A DNA stretch of 64,000 nt from Rhynchopus sp. YZ270_cl-10 (lineage: Eukaryota > Euglenozoa > Diplonemea > Diplonemida > Diplonemidae), in assembly GCA_964035575.1 (NCBI GenBank), contig OZ037883.1:186001-250000 (forward strand), given 5' to 3'. Both the position numbers and the translations under genes were made by a program. Below, piece by piece: positions 30,888 to 42,969 of this stretch. Position 1 is the first letter of the stretch. Each line of letters opens with the position of its first letter. The notes below the pieces were generated by a model. It saw only the letters and a program-made list of their open reading frames with translations. It made no database searches and was not told where the DNA came from.

Positions 30888-32973
30888 TGTTGCTTTGTTC
30901 TGTTTGATTTGCTTGATTTGTGTGAAGGTGCTGAAGAAAGGGCGGGAATTAAAAGAAATGGGACGACGTTCTTGATTGTTTTGTATGTGGCATTCCACGC
31001 TGGGTAAATGGCTTGTAAATGAAGGGAAAGGGGAAACACTTGAAAGATGGATTGGGAGACACATCTTTCAAGTTTGGAAGAGAAAAAACGTGATTTTTTT
31101 TGGTATAAAAGGCCCCGGGCAGTGCGCGTACGCATATGGGCGGGTATGCAAAAAGAATAAAATTTGAAGGATTGATCCGTCTCCTGTACACGCATCTAAA
31201 AAACGAGAAGAAAATGTTTGCAAAGATGCGCCAAAAGCTTCCCGTTGTCACCTTAAAAAATAGAAGAGACACATTCTCTTGAAAAGTGTTCGGGGTGGAA
31301 GTCTCAACGTGGGATTCCAGATACACAGGGGGGAAAAAGGTAAATGTGATAACGTGCAGACCACCTCAAGGCGGATGCAGGCACTGTTTGACTCCTTACG
31401 GGGCCATTTTGGGGGAGAATGGATAGCACTGTTATGTTGCAGCAGAGACGGCCTGCAGACAAACGCCACCATCCAGCCACTCCAGTTCTGGTTTTTTTTT
31501 TGCTGTTAAAATTCTACAAAACAAAAAAAATGCACATACTTCCTACAGCAAACAGCAGGAATTAAAGGGTAAACGTATACTCCCTCTACAAAGAAAAGAT
31601 GGATTTCGTGCACAGATTTTTCGACACAAAGCGGTCATGAACATAGTAGGGGGGGTTTGCGATGTAGGTACCCCTATCCGGTGATAGAACAAAGTGAAGC
31701 TGATCGTGCAAACCGGGTTATCGAACCCCCGGAGTGTTGCGTTTGGGTTGCCCTTATACAAACCATGGCGGATCATTGAACAGAACCATAAGAACGACAC
31801 AATTCACACAAATTCACAACACTCAACACAAAGTACTGATGGGGGAGAGAGGGAGTGGGAGCGGGGGGGAACTGAAGAAGAGAAGGTGACGGGTAGGGTA
31901 GGGGCACACGACGATGAAGTAAATGACTTGACTTGTGGTTTTACTTTGTGGATTCACCGTTGTAAACCACAAAGTAAAACCACAAGTCAAGTAGTTTACT
32001 TCACCGTCGTGTAGCAACGCTCATCTCCCCCCTACCCTCCCGGCATGTTCATCAAAGAGAAGCTGACAAAAAGAAGAACAAAAACTAAAAATCCCCCCCA
32101 AAAAAAAAAGTGTCCAAAATGATACCCTTTGGTTGTACCATGCTTGTAGGTACGGTTTATCGCCAGAAAAAAAAACCCCTCCGAAAAAGGGAATAAGGAA
32201 AAGGGGGAAAGGGAGAGAGAATGCTAGAACCTCTCACCCTGATTTTGAAAAAATCGGAAAAATGCTTTTTCTTCCCTCTAATCACCTCGTATGGACAAAA
32301 GAAAGAAAGAATTTTGAAAAACAAAAAGTACAAACGCTTCATCCACGCAGGCACTGAAAAAAAAAAACTGTACAGATGAATGTGCCTCTCATGCTTCATT
32401 CGTCTAAAGAAAAACGGACCAAAAAAGAATACGGAAACACACAAAAAAAGCTGAAAGTTTCAAAAAGTTGGGGTAGAGGGGGGGGAAATCAGAAATATTG
32501 AAAAATTGAAACCAACAGCAATAAAACCAGACTCCTTCCTAATTCTCTGCCAAATTAGATGAGGTGAGAGATAACAGAGAGCAGTGGTAACAAGAACAAA
32601 GCAAATAAAAGGGGGGTGAAAATGATGAATGTACCTGATACTACACACATCAAAATCCAAAGTAGTGTAAATGTGTACCTTTTTTGAGGGGGGAAGGTTC
32701 TCATAATAAGTACAAAAGGAAGAGAGATGGCTCCTCGCCACCTAGGGTTGTGATCCCCCTTTTTTATCTCTGCAGAAAAAAAAAGGGGGACAGATTTGTC
32801 AGATGAACCTAAGCTGCATGCTCAGCCTGGAAATGGGGGGAAAAAATCTAACAAATAACAAGAAAAAACATCCTCTAAAACGGCAGACAGTTCAAACAAA
32901 AAGATACAGACCCACGCACGATGACAGCACGCTATTTTAGAAAAGGAGCTGTTTTATACAACACATCTTGCCT
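30888..32973. other. Intergenic with a 45-bp-arm palindrome and hairpin repeats
   Basis: No gene. It holds a family C copy with a box-B-like loop (31699-31737), a long foldback (31907-32011), a family C hairpin (32327-32355), family B hairpins (32374-32405 and 32624-32651) and a family A hairpin (32801-32829). The last lies about 145 bp downstream of the kinase stop codon. Confidence 0.6.
31907..32011. repeat. Foldback repeat, 45-bp arms, 15-bp loop
   Basis: The left arm (31907-31951) begins CACGACGATGAAGTAAATGA and the right arm (31967-32011) is its reverse complement with about three mismatches. The loop is ATTCACCGTTGTAAA. Outside the arms, GGGTAGGG and CCCTACCC continue the symmetry imperfectly. 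It is probably a small MITE; no clear TSD. Confidence 0.85.
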
Positions 32974-35084
32974 TCACCCATCCATGAGATCCTCGCAGAT
33001 GACCATTTGCATCACCAACGGTAGGTACTGTGCTCGGAGGGACCCGAGCCCTTCTCTGGCGCGAGCAATCGCGGCGTCACCTTCCTCCTGTAAAGAAATG
33101 GTTGAAGAATGGGGGTTGGTGTCAGGTGGTTGGTTTTACTGCATACCTCACCGGGCTCTGCGTTCTTGAGGATAGAGTACGCGGCAACGAGGTGCGACGT
33201 GCCAAGCAGGTCGTCCAGGTACTGTCGCAGCACCTCCACCCTGTAGCTCAGGGAGTCCTCGCTGTGCACGTTGGGAACCTTGAAGGTGTGTCCGTCCAGC
33301 TGGAACCTCCCGCGCAGTGCGCTGCTCTTCGTGTAGGGCTCGTCACCACCACCGTCACCGCCCTTCTCATTGAAGAAGTCGTCCTCACCACCAACAGTGT
33401 CCAGCGCCTCACGCATGGTGGAGCGGAGGAGGTCGTCGTCTGCGTATTCTTCGTCTTCACGGGCTTCGAATTCGTCAAAAACGTTGACTGCCGCAGTGCG
33501 TGTACGCGACGCTCCCAGCACATCGATGTCGCACTTCTTCAGAACCAACCGGTCTGCGGCCACTGAACGGTGCTGTTGTTGTTGTGGGCGTAAGCGTTGT
33601 CCGTCCTGGACTAATGGTGGCAATCGTTTGTGCTCCGGGCCTCCATTGCTTTCGGAGGAGAGCCCGCACGACGACGAAGGCGAGACGACCACAACGTTCT
33701 CCATAAGTGCGTACGTCTCGGGCTGTCTGCGGAAGGCCTGTGCATTCGCCTTGCTCGGGTTCACCTCCGGGTGGACGAAGACATTCTTTTGCGGAGGATT
33801 GCGTGACGTTGTGGACGGCTGGTGCGCTACTACCTCATGTCGTTGCAACGGCGGCAGCTCGTTGCTCACAACGTTGTGCGGGAGTGGTGTTGGGGCTGGA
33901 GCTGGTACGCTTGGTGCAGGCTTTTTGTGCCGTACATTTGTGACCCTCTTCCGCGCCTTCCCCACCGGGTCCACTGCGGCAGGTGTCTTTGAAATCCGCC
34001 CCTTCCCGTCCACCTTGCTTTTGTCCACCTTTGGTGTGGGGGCGGGGCTTGGGTTTACCCCATGGACACCCATGACCAATGCAGGGGGTGGTGTGGACGG
34101 TGCTGGGTGCTTCGCAGGCACGGTACGGCGTGGTGGGGAGGCGGAGGGCTGTCTGACCCGGGGGTTTGCGTTCTTTCCATTCACATTCCCATTCCCATTC
34201 TTCCGCGGCTGGACCGGCGCTTTTTTCGCAAATATATTTTCATGCTTTCCCATGAGAAACGCTTGGATCCTTGCTTTTATCACCTCCTGTTGTAACAGAA
34301 CGTGAACGGAGGGGCGGTTTAATGGATTACTGTCTAAGCACATGGATAAAATCGCGTTATAATCAGCAGAGTACTGCGAAGGAACCGGTTTGTACCTGCC
34401 TCGTAAAATTTCCGCAACTAACGCCTTCATACTGTGAGCCTCAAAGGCATGCTTTAACGCTGCCAATTCATAGAGCACGCATCCCATTGCCCAGACGTCG
34501 CTTCTGTTGTTGTATGGCTTGTTTTGACAGATTTCTGGGGACATATAGTAGGGCGTGCCTACGGCAGTTTTCGCACATTGCATTGTATGTGCAAGAAGCT
34601 TTGAAATGCCGAAATCCCCCAACTTCACTACACCCTTTTCATTCAGGAATATGTTGCTGGTTTTGACGTCTCGGTGCAGGATGTGACGTTCGTGGAGATG
34701 TTTCATACCGAGACATATTTGGACAAACCAATCAAGGATTTGAGCCTCCGGAATGTGTCGTGTCTTTCTTGATTTGATGAATGCGTTGAGGTCCCCTCTG
34801 CTAGCATATTCCGTGATGATGCGCATCGCGGAAGGGCTTTCAAAGGATTCGTAGTACCGTATAATATTCGGGTGGTCCAGCCTCTGCAGTAAATGAGCTT
34901 CACGCTGTGCCTCTTCCCGGTCTGTGCGTTGCATGCCCACTAAAGGAATGACCTTCATAACGTAGCGTTGTCCTGTGGCGCGGTTTTGAACCAAAAAGAC
35001 CTGTCCAAAGCTTCCTCTACCCACCATTTGGAGACGTTCGTATTTGTCATCAGGGTTTCGTGTGGGTTTGCGTTGTTGCTGCAT
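32974..35084 (-). CDS. NEK-type serine/threonine protein kinase, 683 aa, two exons
   Basis: Exon 1 35084-33147 and exon 2 33087-32974 (intron 33088-33146, GTATGC..CAG, phase 0). It probably phosphorylates cytoskeletal or ciliary substrates, as NEKs do. The kinase domain (~14-275) has GRGSFGQV, the VMK lysine, HRDVKTSN, DFG, the GTPYYMSPE activation-segment end and DVWAMGCVLYEL, all intact. The tail (~290-600) is Pro/Ala/Lys-rich and disordered, and the final ~80 residues are helical (SLSYRVEVLRQYLDDLLG). This resembles the C-terminal helical motif seen in NEK1-like kinases (SxRVExLRxYLExxLG), and the splice extends it to IARAREGLGSL..VMQMVICED. A pyrimidine/ACAG acceptor-like site lies ~60 bp upstream of the ATG. 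Confidence 0.93.
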
Positions 35085-36703
35085 GATGGGGAGGAGAGGG
35101 GGAGGGAGGAGGAAGAGGAGGAGGAGGGGTGGGATACTGTAAAAGAGATGGGATGTAAAAGTTGTGTGTGATTTTGTGACAATGTGAAGGGAGGATTTTG
35201 GGGGAGTGGAGGGGGGAAAGAGGGGGGTGTTGTTTTTTTTGAATCAGTAGACCATCGTGAAACGTATCCGGTTATAATCAGTGTCGATCAGCGAGCTGGG
35301 ATTATGATTTGTCATCATGTTCTGGTGTCGGCGTACAACGAAGCCAACGAAGCAAAGAAAAATATGCATGGTTGACAGAGAGTGGGGTTGATGAGTGCAC
35401 TGCAATACGACGAGAGGTTGAAAGTGCAAAACACATCACCATTCATCGACGGACAGGCACTGGTTCTACGCGGGTTATCAGCGAACCCCCAGAGAACACT
35501 TCATTGGCATGAACACACACAAATGTAGCTTTGAGAACGGTGAGAACGGTTTTTTTGTTTGCTACTGCGCGGTTGTGGTATGAGTGCATATCTTCTTTGC
35601 GTTGAAGCGATGGTGGTGGTGGTGGTGAAGACAAATGAGATACCAGGCGTTCCGTCGTCTACTACCGGTATGGGTTCTCAGTGAAAGACGCAGGCGCATC
35701 AGAAGAAAAGACGGACAAAATATTCCTTTTGTTTTGAATTTTTTTGGTGTTTTTTTTTTTGGTTTGTTTTGTTTTTTTTTATGTATTTAGTTTTGTCGTT
35801 TTTTTTTGCATTTTTTTTTTTGTATTTTGTTTTTTTGTTTACTTTACTTTGGTTCCCATTCTTTTTCCGCCAGGTAGCAGGTATGTGTTGGAGGGAATGT
35901 CACTTTATTCTTTGGTAGGGTATCAACGAGAGAAAGAGAAAAAAAAAAACTTCTTTTTTGTGCAGTTTGTCTCTCTACAATACTGTTTGTTTGACATTTT
36001 GAAATTTGAAGGGGAAAAAAAAAAAAAACGAAAGAAAGAGGCAGTTACCCATCCTGGTGTCATCTTTGGTTCGCTGTGTTCTGCATTTTGGTTTGCATTT
36101 AGGCGAAAATAGCGGCAAAGAGACTGGGGGGATTTACTTTTTTTTGTGCACAATGTGTCACCGAGATGATCACAGACTTTATTTGGTTCTCAAAACGTTA
36201 GCCCCATTTTTTTTTTTTCGTTCGGGTCGTCCCGCTCCCCAATCCCGTTATCGGCATCTTTCACACACACAGAAAAATAAAAATAAGCGGAGCTTTTCAC
36301 AAAGGTGTCAACTACACTTCGATTTTTTCAGCCTTTTGAAGGGTACAGAAACTGTAGCTTTTTTAGAAATCGTTGAAATAAATAAAAACCGCATTTGCTT
36401 TTTTGACAATATTTTGTTGTTCAATAAATCACCTAATTTATTTCACCCTTTTTTTACTGTTTTTTTTTTTTCGTGGCATTTTTTTTTTCAAAAGAAAATA
36501 GAAACAGGAAAACGTGAAGTGTGGAGAAGAAAGAGATCGTATTTACTTTTTTTTTTTGCTTTTTTGTTTTTTTTGGTGTTTTTAGAGTCCTACGTGTGCT
36601 CATTTTTGGTTGGACATATCACCCCACCCCAAGGAGGTGGGTTCTGTACGTATCAGCAACCCTAAAGGGCTGAACTAAGACGGCTCAAAATCATGTGTGT
36701 TTT

Positions 36704-36990
36704 GTTGTGTCGACAATCACTTGCTAGTGCAGGGTCTGTACTCTTTTTTTTGTCATTTTGTTTTTTTGTTTTGTTTTGCTGGATTTCACCCCACAAAAAA
36801 ACCCCAAACCTCCCCTCCCCCCCGTGTTACCTTTATTGGGGTTGGAAAACAAAGAGAAAACATGATGAATGTGCCTCTCGTGCACACACATCTAAAAAGG
36901 ATATGGTCACACATTTTTTTGTTGTATCGACAATCAGGGGCACGTTATACCTACTGGTATAACGATCTGTACTCAATGTCGGCCGAAGCC
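36704..36990 (+). repeat. TCGACAATCA hairpin family (two copies)
   Basis: Both copies read TTGT..TCGACAATCA, then a variable hairpin, then TCTGTACTC. The hairpin is CACTTGCTAGTG in the first and CGTTATACC-TACT-GGTATAACG in the second. A third copy (57473-57538) sits in an intron and has CCTGTCC-GA-GGACGGG instead. The second and third copies continue with GTCGGCCGAAGCC and GTCGCCCGAAGGC. Confidence 0.55.
36863..36893 (+). repeat. Family B hairpin (type copy)
   Basis: GATGAATGTGCCTCTCGTGC then ACACACATC. The outer stem is GATG/CATC, the inner stem GTGC/GCAC, and the loop CTCTC. Other copies: 1368-1400, 24310-24338, 32374-32405, 32624-32651, 59698-59732. It shares AGATGA and the CTCT loop with family A. 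Confidence 0.75.
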
Positions 36991-38695
36991 TATGTACTAC
37001 AGAAGGTATAGTAGTATACTTTTTTTTTTTTTTGTCTCGTCACGTTGTTCGCATTACCAAAGGTCTTACTGCTAAGAACCTTTTTTTTTTGTTGGCAAAG
37101 CTAAAAGGCAGAGGGACTTCACATTCTATACAAAAAAAAAAATGGGGAGGGGGGGGGATCACTCATAAACCAGAGGTATGTTGCCTGGGAGTCAGACGTT
37201 TTGAACAGGTAGAACCCAACAGAATTATCAAGGGGATACAGGGAGCTCAAAAAAAAGAAACAAGAAATGTTGTTTCTCAGGAAAAAAAACACTTTGCAAA
37301 TAGGGGGAACCAATATGGTCACCAAAGATATCAGGTACAGTCCATATCAAGGAGTGTAACATTAAAAAGTGAGTAAAAAAATAGGCGTAGCTTTGTATTT
37401 TTTTTTTGCTGATCCGAGCAAAAAAAAAAACCCCCCCGAATAGAGTACGCAAGAGTCCTGGGGGAAGGTGGGAGGGGAGAGGATATTCTGAATATTCAGT
37501 TTGTCGGAAAAATGAAAGAAAAAGTTTAGGGTAGATAAATAAATTTATTTGTTTCTTGTCCACCGTACGTACAGAATTTCGAGATTCCCAGAAAAAATGT
37601 TTGTAATGACCCTCTTGTGCTTAGTCTGATTAGATTACTTAATGTTTTGAACATTGGCATCTTGTGCTTAGTCACCTTGACACTATGAAAAATATTTATT
37701 TTTTTTTGTTGCCCCACTCACAAAGTACTTCTCCAAAAAAAAAGAGAAAAAAAACAAAAAGTGAAGTTGATAGTGCAAAACGCCTCTGGGACGCAGGCAT
37801 GACACTCCAAAAAAAACCCCCCCCCCCCCGCAAACCCCTATCCCCCAGTAAACAGACAAAGCAAACCTACCAGATTTTTAATTGTATTGTTTTTTTTTTT
37901 TTATTCCTTTTCAACCCCAAAAAATTCGCAAAGAAAAACTACAAAATGCGCAAGAAAACTTCACAAAAGGGGGGGGGAAATGGGGGGTAACATTTTGAAA
38001 GTTGAATGGTCTCACAGTGACGAAAATCGTCAGGGGGGGGATTGAAAATGTTTTTTGTATGTTTTGAAAATCGTCAGGGGGGGAAGAGGGGGGGAAAACG
38101 AGAGCGTAACAAGAAAAAACGGGGGCAGTCAGATTAGAACTGACCGAAGCTAAACGAAAACAACGAAACAGTGTTTTTTAGTTTTTTTTTTTTGTTCGAA
38201 GAGAAAAAAAAAAAAAAAAATGAGGCAAACAATACCCTAGCACCTATGCAGCAAAGGGGATATGCTTTTTGTGTTTTATTTGAAAACTTTGACAACGTCC
38301 TCCACGAACGGGAAAATCCACGTGACCCGCCCTCCCCTGTTCATTCATTTCTTTGTTTTGTCTTTTTTTGTAAACCCCATACGGAATATTTCCAAGGAGA
38401 GAAAAATTTGAAAAATGAAAATATACCTGGTCACACTATATAAAAAAAGAGTATTTTTTGTGTGGGACAAAAAAACAGTGTCCCCCCCTTTTTTTTTTGA
38501 AAATTGTTATTAGTGTAGACAGGATGAGCTCCACTTTTTTTTTAAATCCCACCCTTCTCAAAGCACCCCCCCATTTTTCCTCAATATGAACATTTCTTAA
38601 TTAATTTTTTTTTTTTTCACCTAGAGAATTTCAGGCTACACTTCACAATAACCCCCCTCCCTTTCTCTCCGTTTTTGCTCTTTTTTAAAAAAATC

Positions 38696-41600
38696 TTATT
38701 CTCCTTCGTCAGAGGACGGGCCGTAATCATCAGTAATTTTAACTGCATGGAGAGAAGTTACGGTGTGCAGAGGGTTCGCCTGGGGTTCACGGAGCTTCAT
38801 TTTCTTTGTTGTAACTTCGATTGCGACGGAGACGTTGCTCTTTGCACCGGGGACGATGTGGTAGATCTGCTTGGCTCTGCAGGCAAATGCGTTGAGGTCG
38901 ATATCAAACGGCAGCGCCTCAGAGAATGACCCATCTGGCAGGAACTCCACGACCGCAAACGTCTCTAACGCCACCGCGGTTCCGATCTCCTTCTTCTCTG
39001 CAGGCAGTCTGTGCGCTACCTTGAAGAGATGCTTGAACTCCACTACTCCAGTCTCATCCTTGAGTGGTACTCTCGCAGTCTCCGCCACACCGCCTCCTCT
39101 CCATTGGTGTGCAACAGAGTATTTGCTGTTTTTCCTGTTCTTGAGGAGGCCGGATACACCAAGAACCGTTATGTGAATGGAAACGAGAGGGCCCGCTCGA
39201 ACCGCTTCGTGCGTAGAGGCCGCAATAGGGAGGGGGATGCCCGCAGTGGAGAGTTCGGATTGGAGGGAAAGGAGCTCGTGGGATGCGTTGGCAAGGATCT
39301 TGTCGCGGACGGTGGCAATGCGTTTTTGCATCTCAGAGGAAGGGACGTCGGAGGGGAGGATGCGGGGGAGGATCTGGTGCAGGCCCTTCACGGAGGCGCT
39401 TAGGTTCTCCTGGACAAGCTTGGCTTCGTCCACGGCCTCGGTGCCTGCGGAGTGGCCACGCGATTGAGTGGCGCTCAGCAAATCGGCCGCCTTCTCCAAG
39501 ATGAGGTTGCCGGCGTATTCAATCTCTGCCCGCATCTCATCCATGCGCGAGCGGGCCATCTTCTTGCGGTTTTCGATGAAGTCGCGTGCAGCGTGCTGCT
39601 TTGCCTCGAGCTCCTGCAGTGCCTTTCTTTGGTTGTCCTTCATCTGTTTGTGCATATCAGCAAGGCCGCGTTCGGAAGTCTCGATTTCGCTCTTCAAACG
39701 TTTCTTGCCAAGTTCAAGTGCCTGAACCTTCTTCTCAGTGGAGCGAAGCTGGTCCGTCTCCGTGTTGATTTCTTGAACGAGGTGCTCGGTGGACATATTC
39801 TGCCATTTGCGGAGCTCGGCTTTGACTTTGTCGTGTTTCGCCTTCTTGTCGTCGTACTGCTGTTGGACGACTGCGAGGCGGGCCATCTCCTCGTGGATGT
39901 TTCTGTCTGCAATGTGCTGTGCCGCGCTCTGGATCCGGCTGCGGCGTTCCTCCTTCTGTGTCTCGATGATGGTCTTCTTCTTCTCCAACGCATCCTGCTC
40001 ACGCTCTTTGATGCTTTTGTCTTCGCTTCCCTTCTTCTTCACACCGAAAAGCATTGGTCGGTATTGATGCATTTCCTGCGCCACCTTGAGCTGCAGAATG
40101 AGAGACGCAATTTCTCTGTCCATCTGAGCTTGCTCCACTTGGAGGTGCCGGGTGAACATTCCTGTTGCGGAGGTGCCCATCTCGACAAAACGCTTTGCGC
40201 ATGTAAAGGAGTGGAAGAGCTCGAGGATCTCATCGCCCTTAGAGCAGAGGTTCATGAGAACGATGGAGCGGGTGGGGGCAGCCTCAGAGGCCTTCTTCAT
40301 CTTGGGGGAGTCGGGGGTGTCGGCGCTTTTGCGGAAGGAGGCGCTCTTCATTACTTTGGTTTCGTCTTCCTTTTCTCCTGTTTGGCGGTATGCGCTACGC
40401 AAGGTAGATGTCCACTTATGCGACAGGAAGGGCACACGCCGCCGCTTCAGTCGGATTGCGGTAAGAATCGCGAGCATGCAGCAGACAAGCCGTTGCACCT
40501 TCTCGTAGCGCTTCACGTCGTCCTGGGACAACGCACCCACGCACTCCGGACGGCTGTTGTCCGGAAGCACCACAAAGTTTGCACTGCACCACTCAGAGGA
40601 GGAACGCTTCTGGATGGCGCTCACGTCGCCGCTGTGGATCGAGACGCTCACGAACAGCACCTCATCGTAGAAGGGTTCGGGGATGTAAGAGGAGACGGCG
40701 GCCTGTGGTGAGGGGTGGTGTGGTGGTGTGGTGGAGGGGAGGGTGTAGAGTGTGCATACGTCCTTCTTCCGCTGTGGGCTGCTGACGCTCTCGAAGTCGT
40801 CAAGGTCAATGACAACGTCGCCCTCCGTGTTGGTGTTCTTGCTCTTGAGGGAGAGCTCCTCCGCACGCAGCTCGACACGCTCCATCTCGAGGTCGCGCAA
40901 CCGCTGCACCATCTTGCGCATGTGGTCTATTTCTTTTATAGCAGTGTCCGTAGAGGTGATTTCGCATGCTGCAAAGAGAAATTCGTGTTTGGAGTTATTT
41001 GTAATCATCAGATATTCGAAAGAATTGAAAGCAACCTAAACGTAATGCGAAGTACAACAGTGTGTGGGGTGGCAAAATCCGCAGGTCACAGAGAAAAAAA
41101 AATAAAAATAAAACTGTGCAAAGGGGCGGAGGGGGGGTACACACCTTGCAGCCCGATGATATCAGTCCCTGCACGCTTCGCGTCAGCGTCTCTCAGAGAT
41201 GCTTTCGACTCTCCCGCAGGGCAGGTCAGGTCAGTCACGTTTTCAGAGAAGGTGTTGAAGGAGTATGCGGTGAGGGAGATGTGGTGTTCGACGGCATCCT
41301 GTATGGGGTGTGTGTTTTTGTATCCGTTGTGTCCACAATTCACCCCCACCTGAGATTCGATGAGATGCCCAATTATTGCACTGAAAACTTCAAAGATGGA
41401 TGTACTTCTTATCATGCCCTTTTGTACACAAAAATAGATTGTTTTCGCTCCAACGCGAAAAATTCTCTTTATGATTTCGTTTTTCTTTCTTTGAAAACTT
41501 GGTTGTATTAGTGTAGACACCCGAGGATGAACTCCACTATACAGAGTCTTCTTTATCAGACTCGCTTCAACTCAGATACCAGTTTTGTATTTCCCCCCCC

Positions 41601-42043
41601 AACAATTTCCCTACATTTTATACCTTGTTTTGAAAAAGCTCCTCAAAGAAGCACTGCAACACCCCCTTCCCCTTCCCTCCGTCCCCGAAGATGAGCGGCA
41701 CCTTGCGTGTCTTTTCATCCCCGAAGGACGTGATCACGATGTTCTCTCCTTCGAGCATCCGGTTGATGCCACCTGCTACATATTTCTTATAGATCTTTTC
41801 CCCACAGCCGGGGGCGTCCGTTTCTGAGGGAGGGTGGCACTTCCCCTTCTCGGCCTGCTTGAGCCAGGGGATGATCGACATTTCGTGGGGACCCACCTTC
41901 ACATTCGGCCGCTTTCCCTCAGGAAATTCAAACTGTAATGTCCCCTCTGCGTTGACCCGCGAGACCTTATGTTCGCCCTGCCCCTCACTCAGAAGCACCA
42001 CGGAATCACACTCCATCACCCCATCGCACGCAGCCAACGCCAT
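38696..42043 (-). CDS. Kinesin-like protein with degenerate (probably inactive) motor and long coiled coil, 929 aa, four exons
   Basis: Exons 42043-41624, 41298-41145, 40968-40760 and 40702-38696 (phases 0, 1, 0; introns 325, 176 and 57 nt; donors GTATAA, GTGTGT, GTATGC). The first ~430 residues follow the kinesin motor fold block by block: EKIYKKYVAGGINRMLEGEN, then TSFGDEKTRKVPLIFG at the P-loop position (GQTGSGKT lost), GVLQCFFEELF, and FSENVTDL at the IYNExxxDLL position. IIGLQACEI, VVLPDNSRPECV at the switch II position (DLAGSE lost), VPFLSHKWTSTLRSA and FHSFTCAKRF complete the fold. A coiled coil of ~250 residues follows (~440-700), then a C-terminal beta-rich domain starting VSIHITVLGVSGLL. 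Missing Walker A and switch II residues suggest no ATPase, so it is probably a microtubule-binding or adaptor pseudo-kinesin. Intron 1 contains a family D hairpin. Confidence 0.8.
41484..41545 (+). repeat. Family D short variant in intron 1 of the kinesin-like gene
   Basis: TTTGAAAACTTGGTTGTATT, AGTGTAGACACCCGAGG, ATGAACTCCACT. It shares the 5' block and the AGTG/CACT stem with the long variant, but has a shorter loop. Reverse-oriented and further variants lie at 905-965 and 38486-38540. Confidence 0.7.
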
Positions 42044-42969
42044 TGCAAAAACCTCAAAACAGAACTAAAGGAAAGAACGAACCGAGGAAAGTGGGGGTGG
42101 GGGAGAGGGGAGGAGGGGGAGGGGAGTGCGCGGATAGAGGGGGGTGCAAAGGAAAAAGTGTACAATACAAGAAAAGGGTGTGTGTGGGGGGGAGTGGGGG
42201 GTTGTGTGTTGTGTGTGCGACACCAAAGCCTTTTGGCGGTGTGCTTTTCTGTGGGGGGAAATGTGTCTAAAGAGAATAGCAATCCTGCAGCTGACCATGT
42301 GGTCAGTAATGCCAGACTGCGACTTCTGGCGTACCGGGGGTGGGGTGGGGCCTTATTGATGAGGCAAAAATGAGATACTGTGAAGAATATCTACCAAAAA
42401 AAAAAGGAGAGGGTTCCAGTTTCGTTTAAAAAAAGGTTCTCTGTCGCGTTGTGTCGGAGGAACAAATAAGAATGCACCGATGCGCCTTCCCCCCCCACCC
42501 ACCCGTCCCCCCATTTTATTATTGCTTTGAGTTAGTAGCACTGCACTGCGCTGCACTGCCTGTTTCGAAATATTCTTATCAATCTATTATGCTGCAAGTC
42601 TGTGAGGTCCCCAAAAAAGAAAAAAAGAAAAAGAAACGTTCATAACAGAGGTCTGACTCTCTGTGATTGTCACCTTTGAAACAAAAAGAAAAAAAGGAAA
42701 AAAGTCAGATTTCGGACAGCCGAGCGACTCCAGCATATTTGTTATTTTTGGTCGACAAATTGTGTAGTCGCGTGCAAAGCTTTATTCTTCAATGAACAAC
42801 CTGGTTTGCTCTTACCATACAAAAAAGTAATTGATAAACTGGGGAGATCCCCGGGTGCCCCCCCAACAATCCTTAATTCACAAAAAAAATACACAACATA
42901 GTGGCGTGGGCAACCCGGATCTCCTCAGATAAAAAAAAAAATGCATTTTCTTTGTGTATAATATAATAA

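Larger units (their letters stand above)
35085..38695. other. 3.6-kb intergenic, poly-T/poly-A dense
   Basis: No gene supported. Plus-strand open frames here consist of Phe/Leu/Lys homopolymer translation. It contains family C hairpins (35417-35461, 37765-37806), a family B hairpin (36863-36893), two members of a TCGACAATCA family (36704-36743, 36921-36990), truncated family A copies near 37605 and 37660, and a family D copy (38486-38540). Confidence 0.6.

Noticed and set aside
28548-31007. 819-codon plus-strand open frame opposite the transglutaminase gene
   Set aside because: Antisense shadow. The minus-strand frame has a signal peptide, an intact catalytic triad and colinear domains; the plus frame is Arg/His/Val-rich with no domain.
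35744-36665. Phe/Leu-rich plus-strand open frames that look like membrane proteins
   Set aside because: They are translated poly-T tracts with no codon bias like the real genes.
39452-40711. 419-codon plus-strand open frame, hydrophobic and Leu-rich
   Set aside because: Antisense of the kinesin-like coiled coil, where Glu/Lys-rich codons read backward as Leu/Phe.
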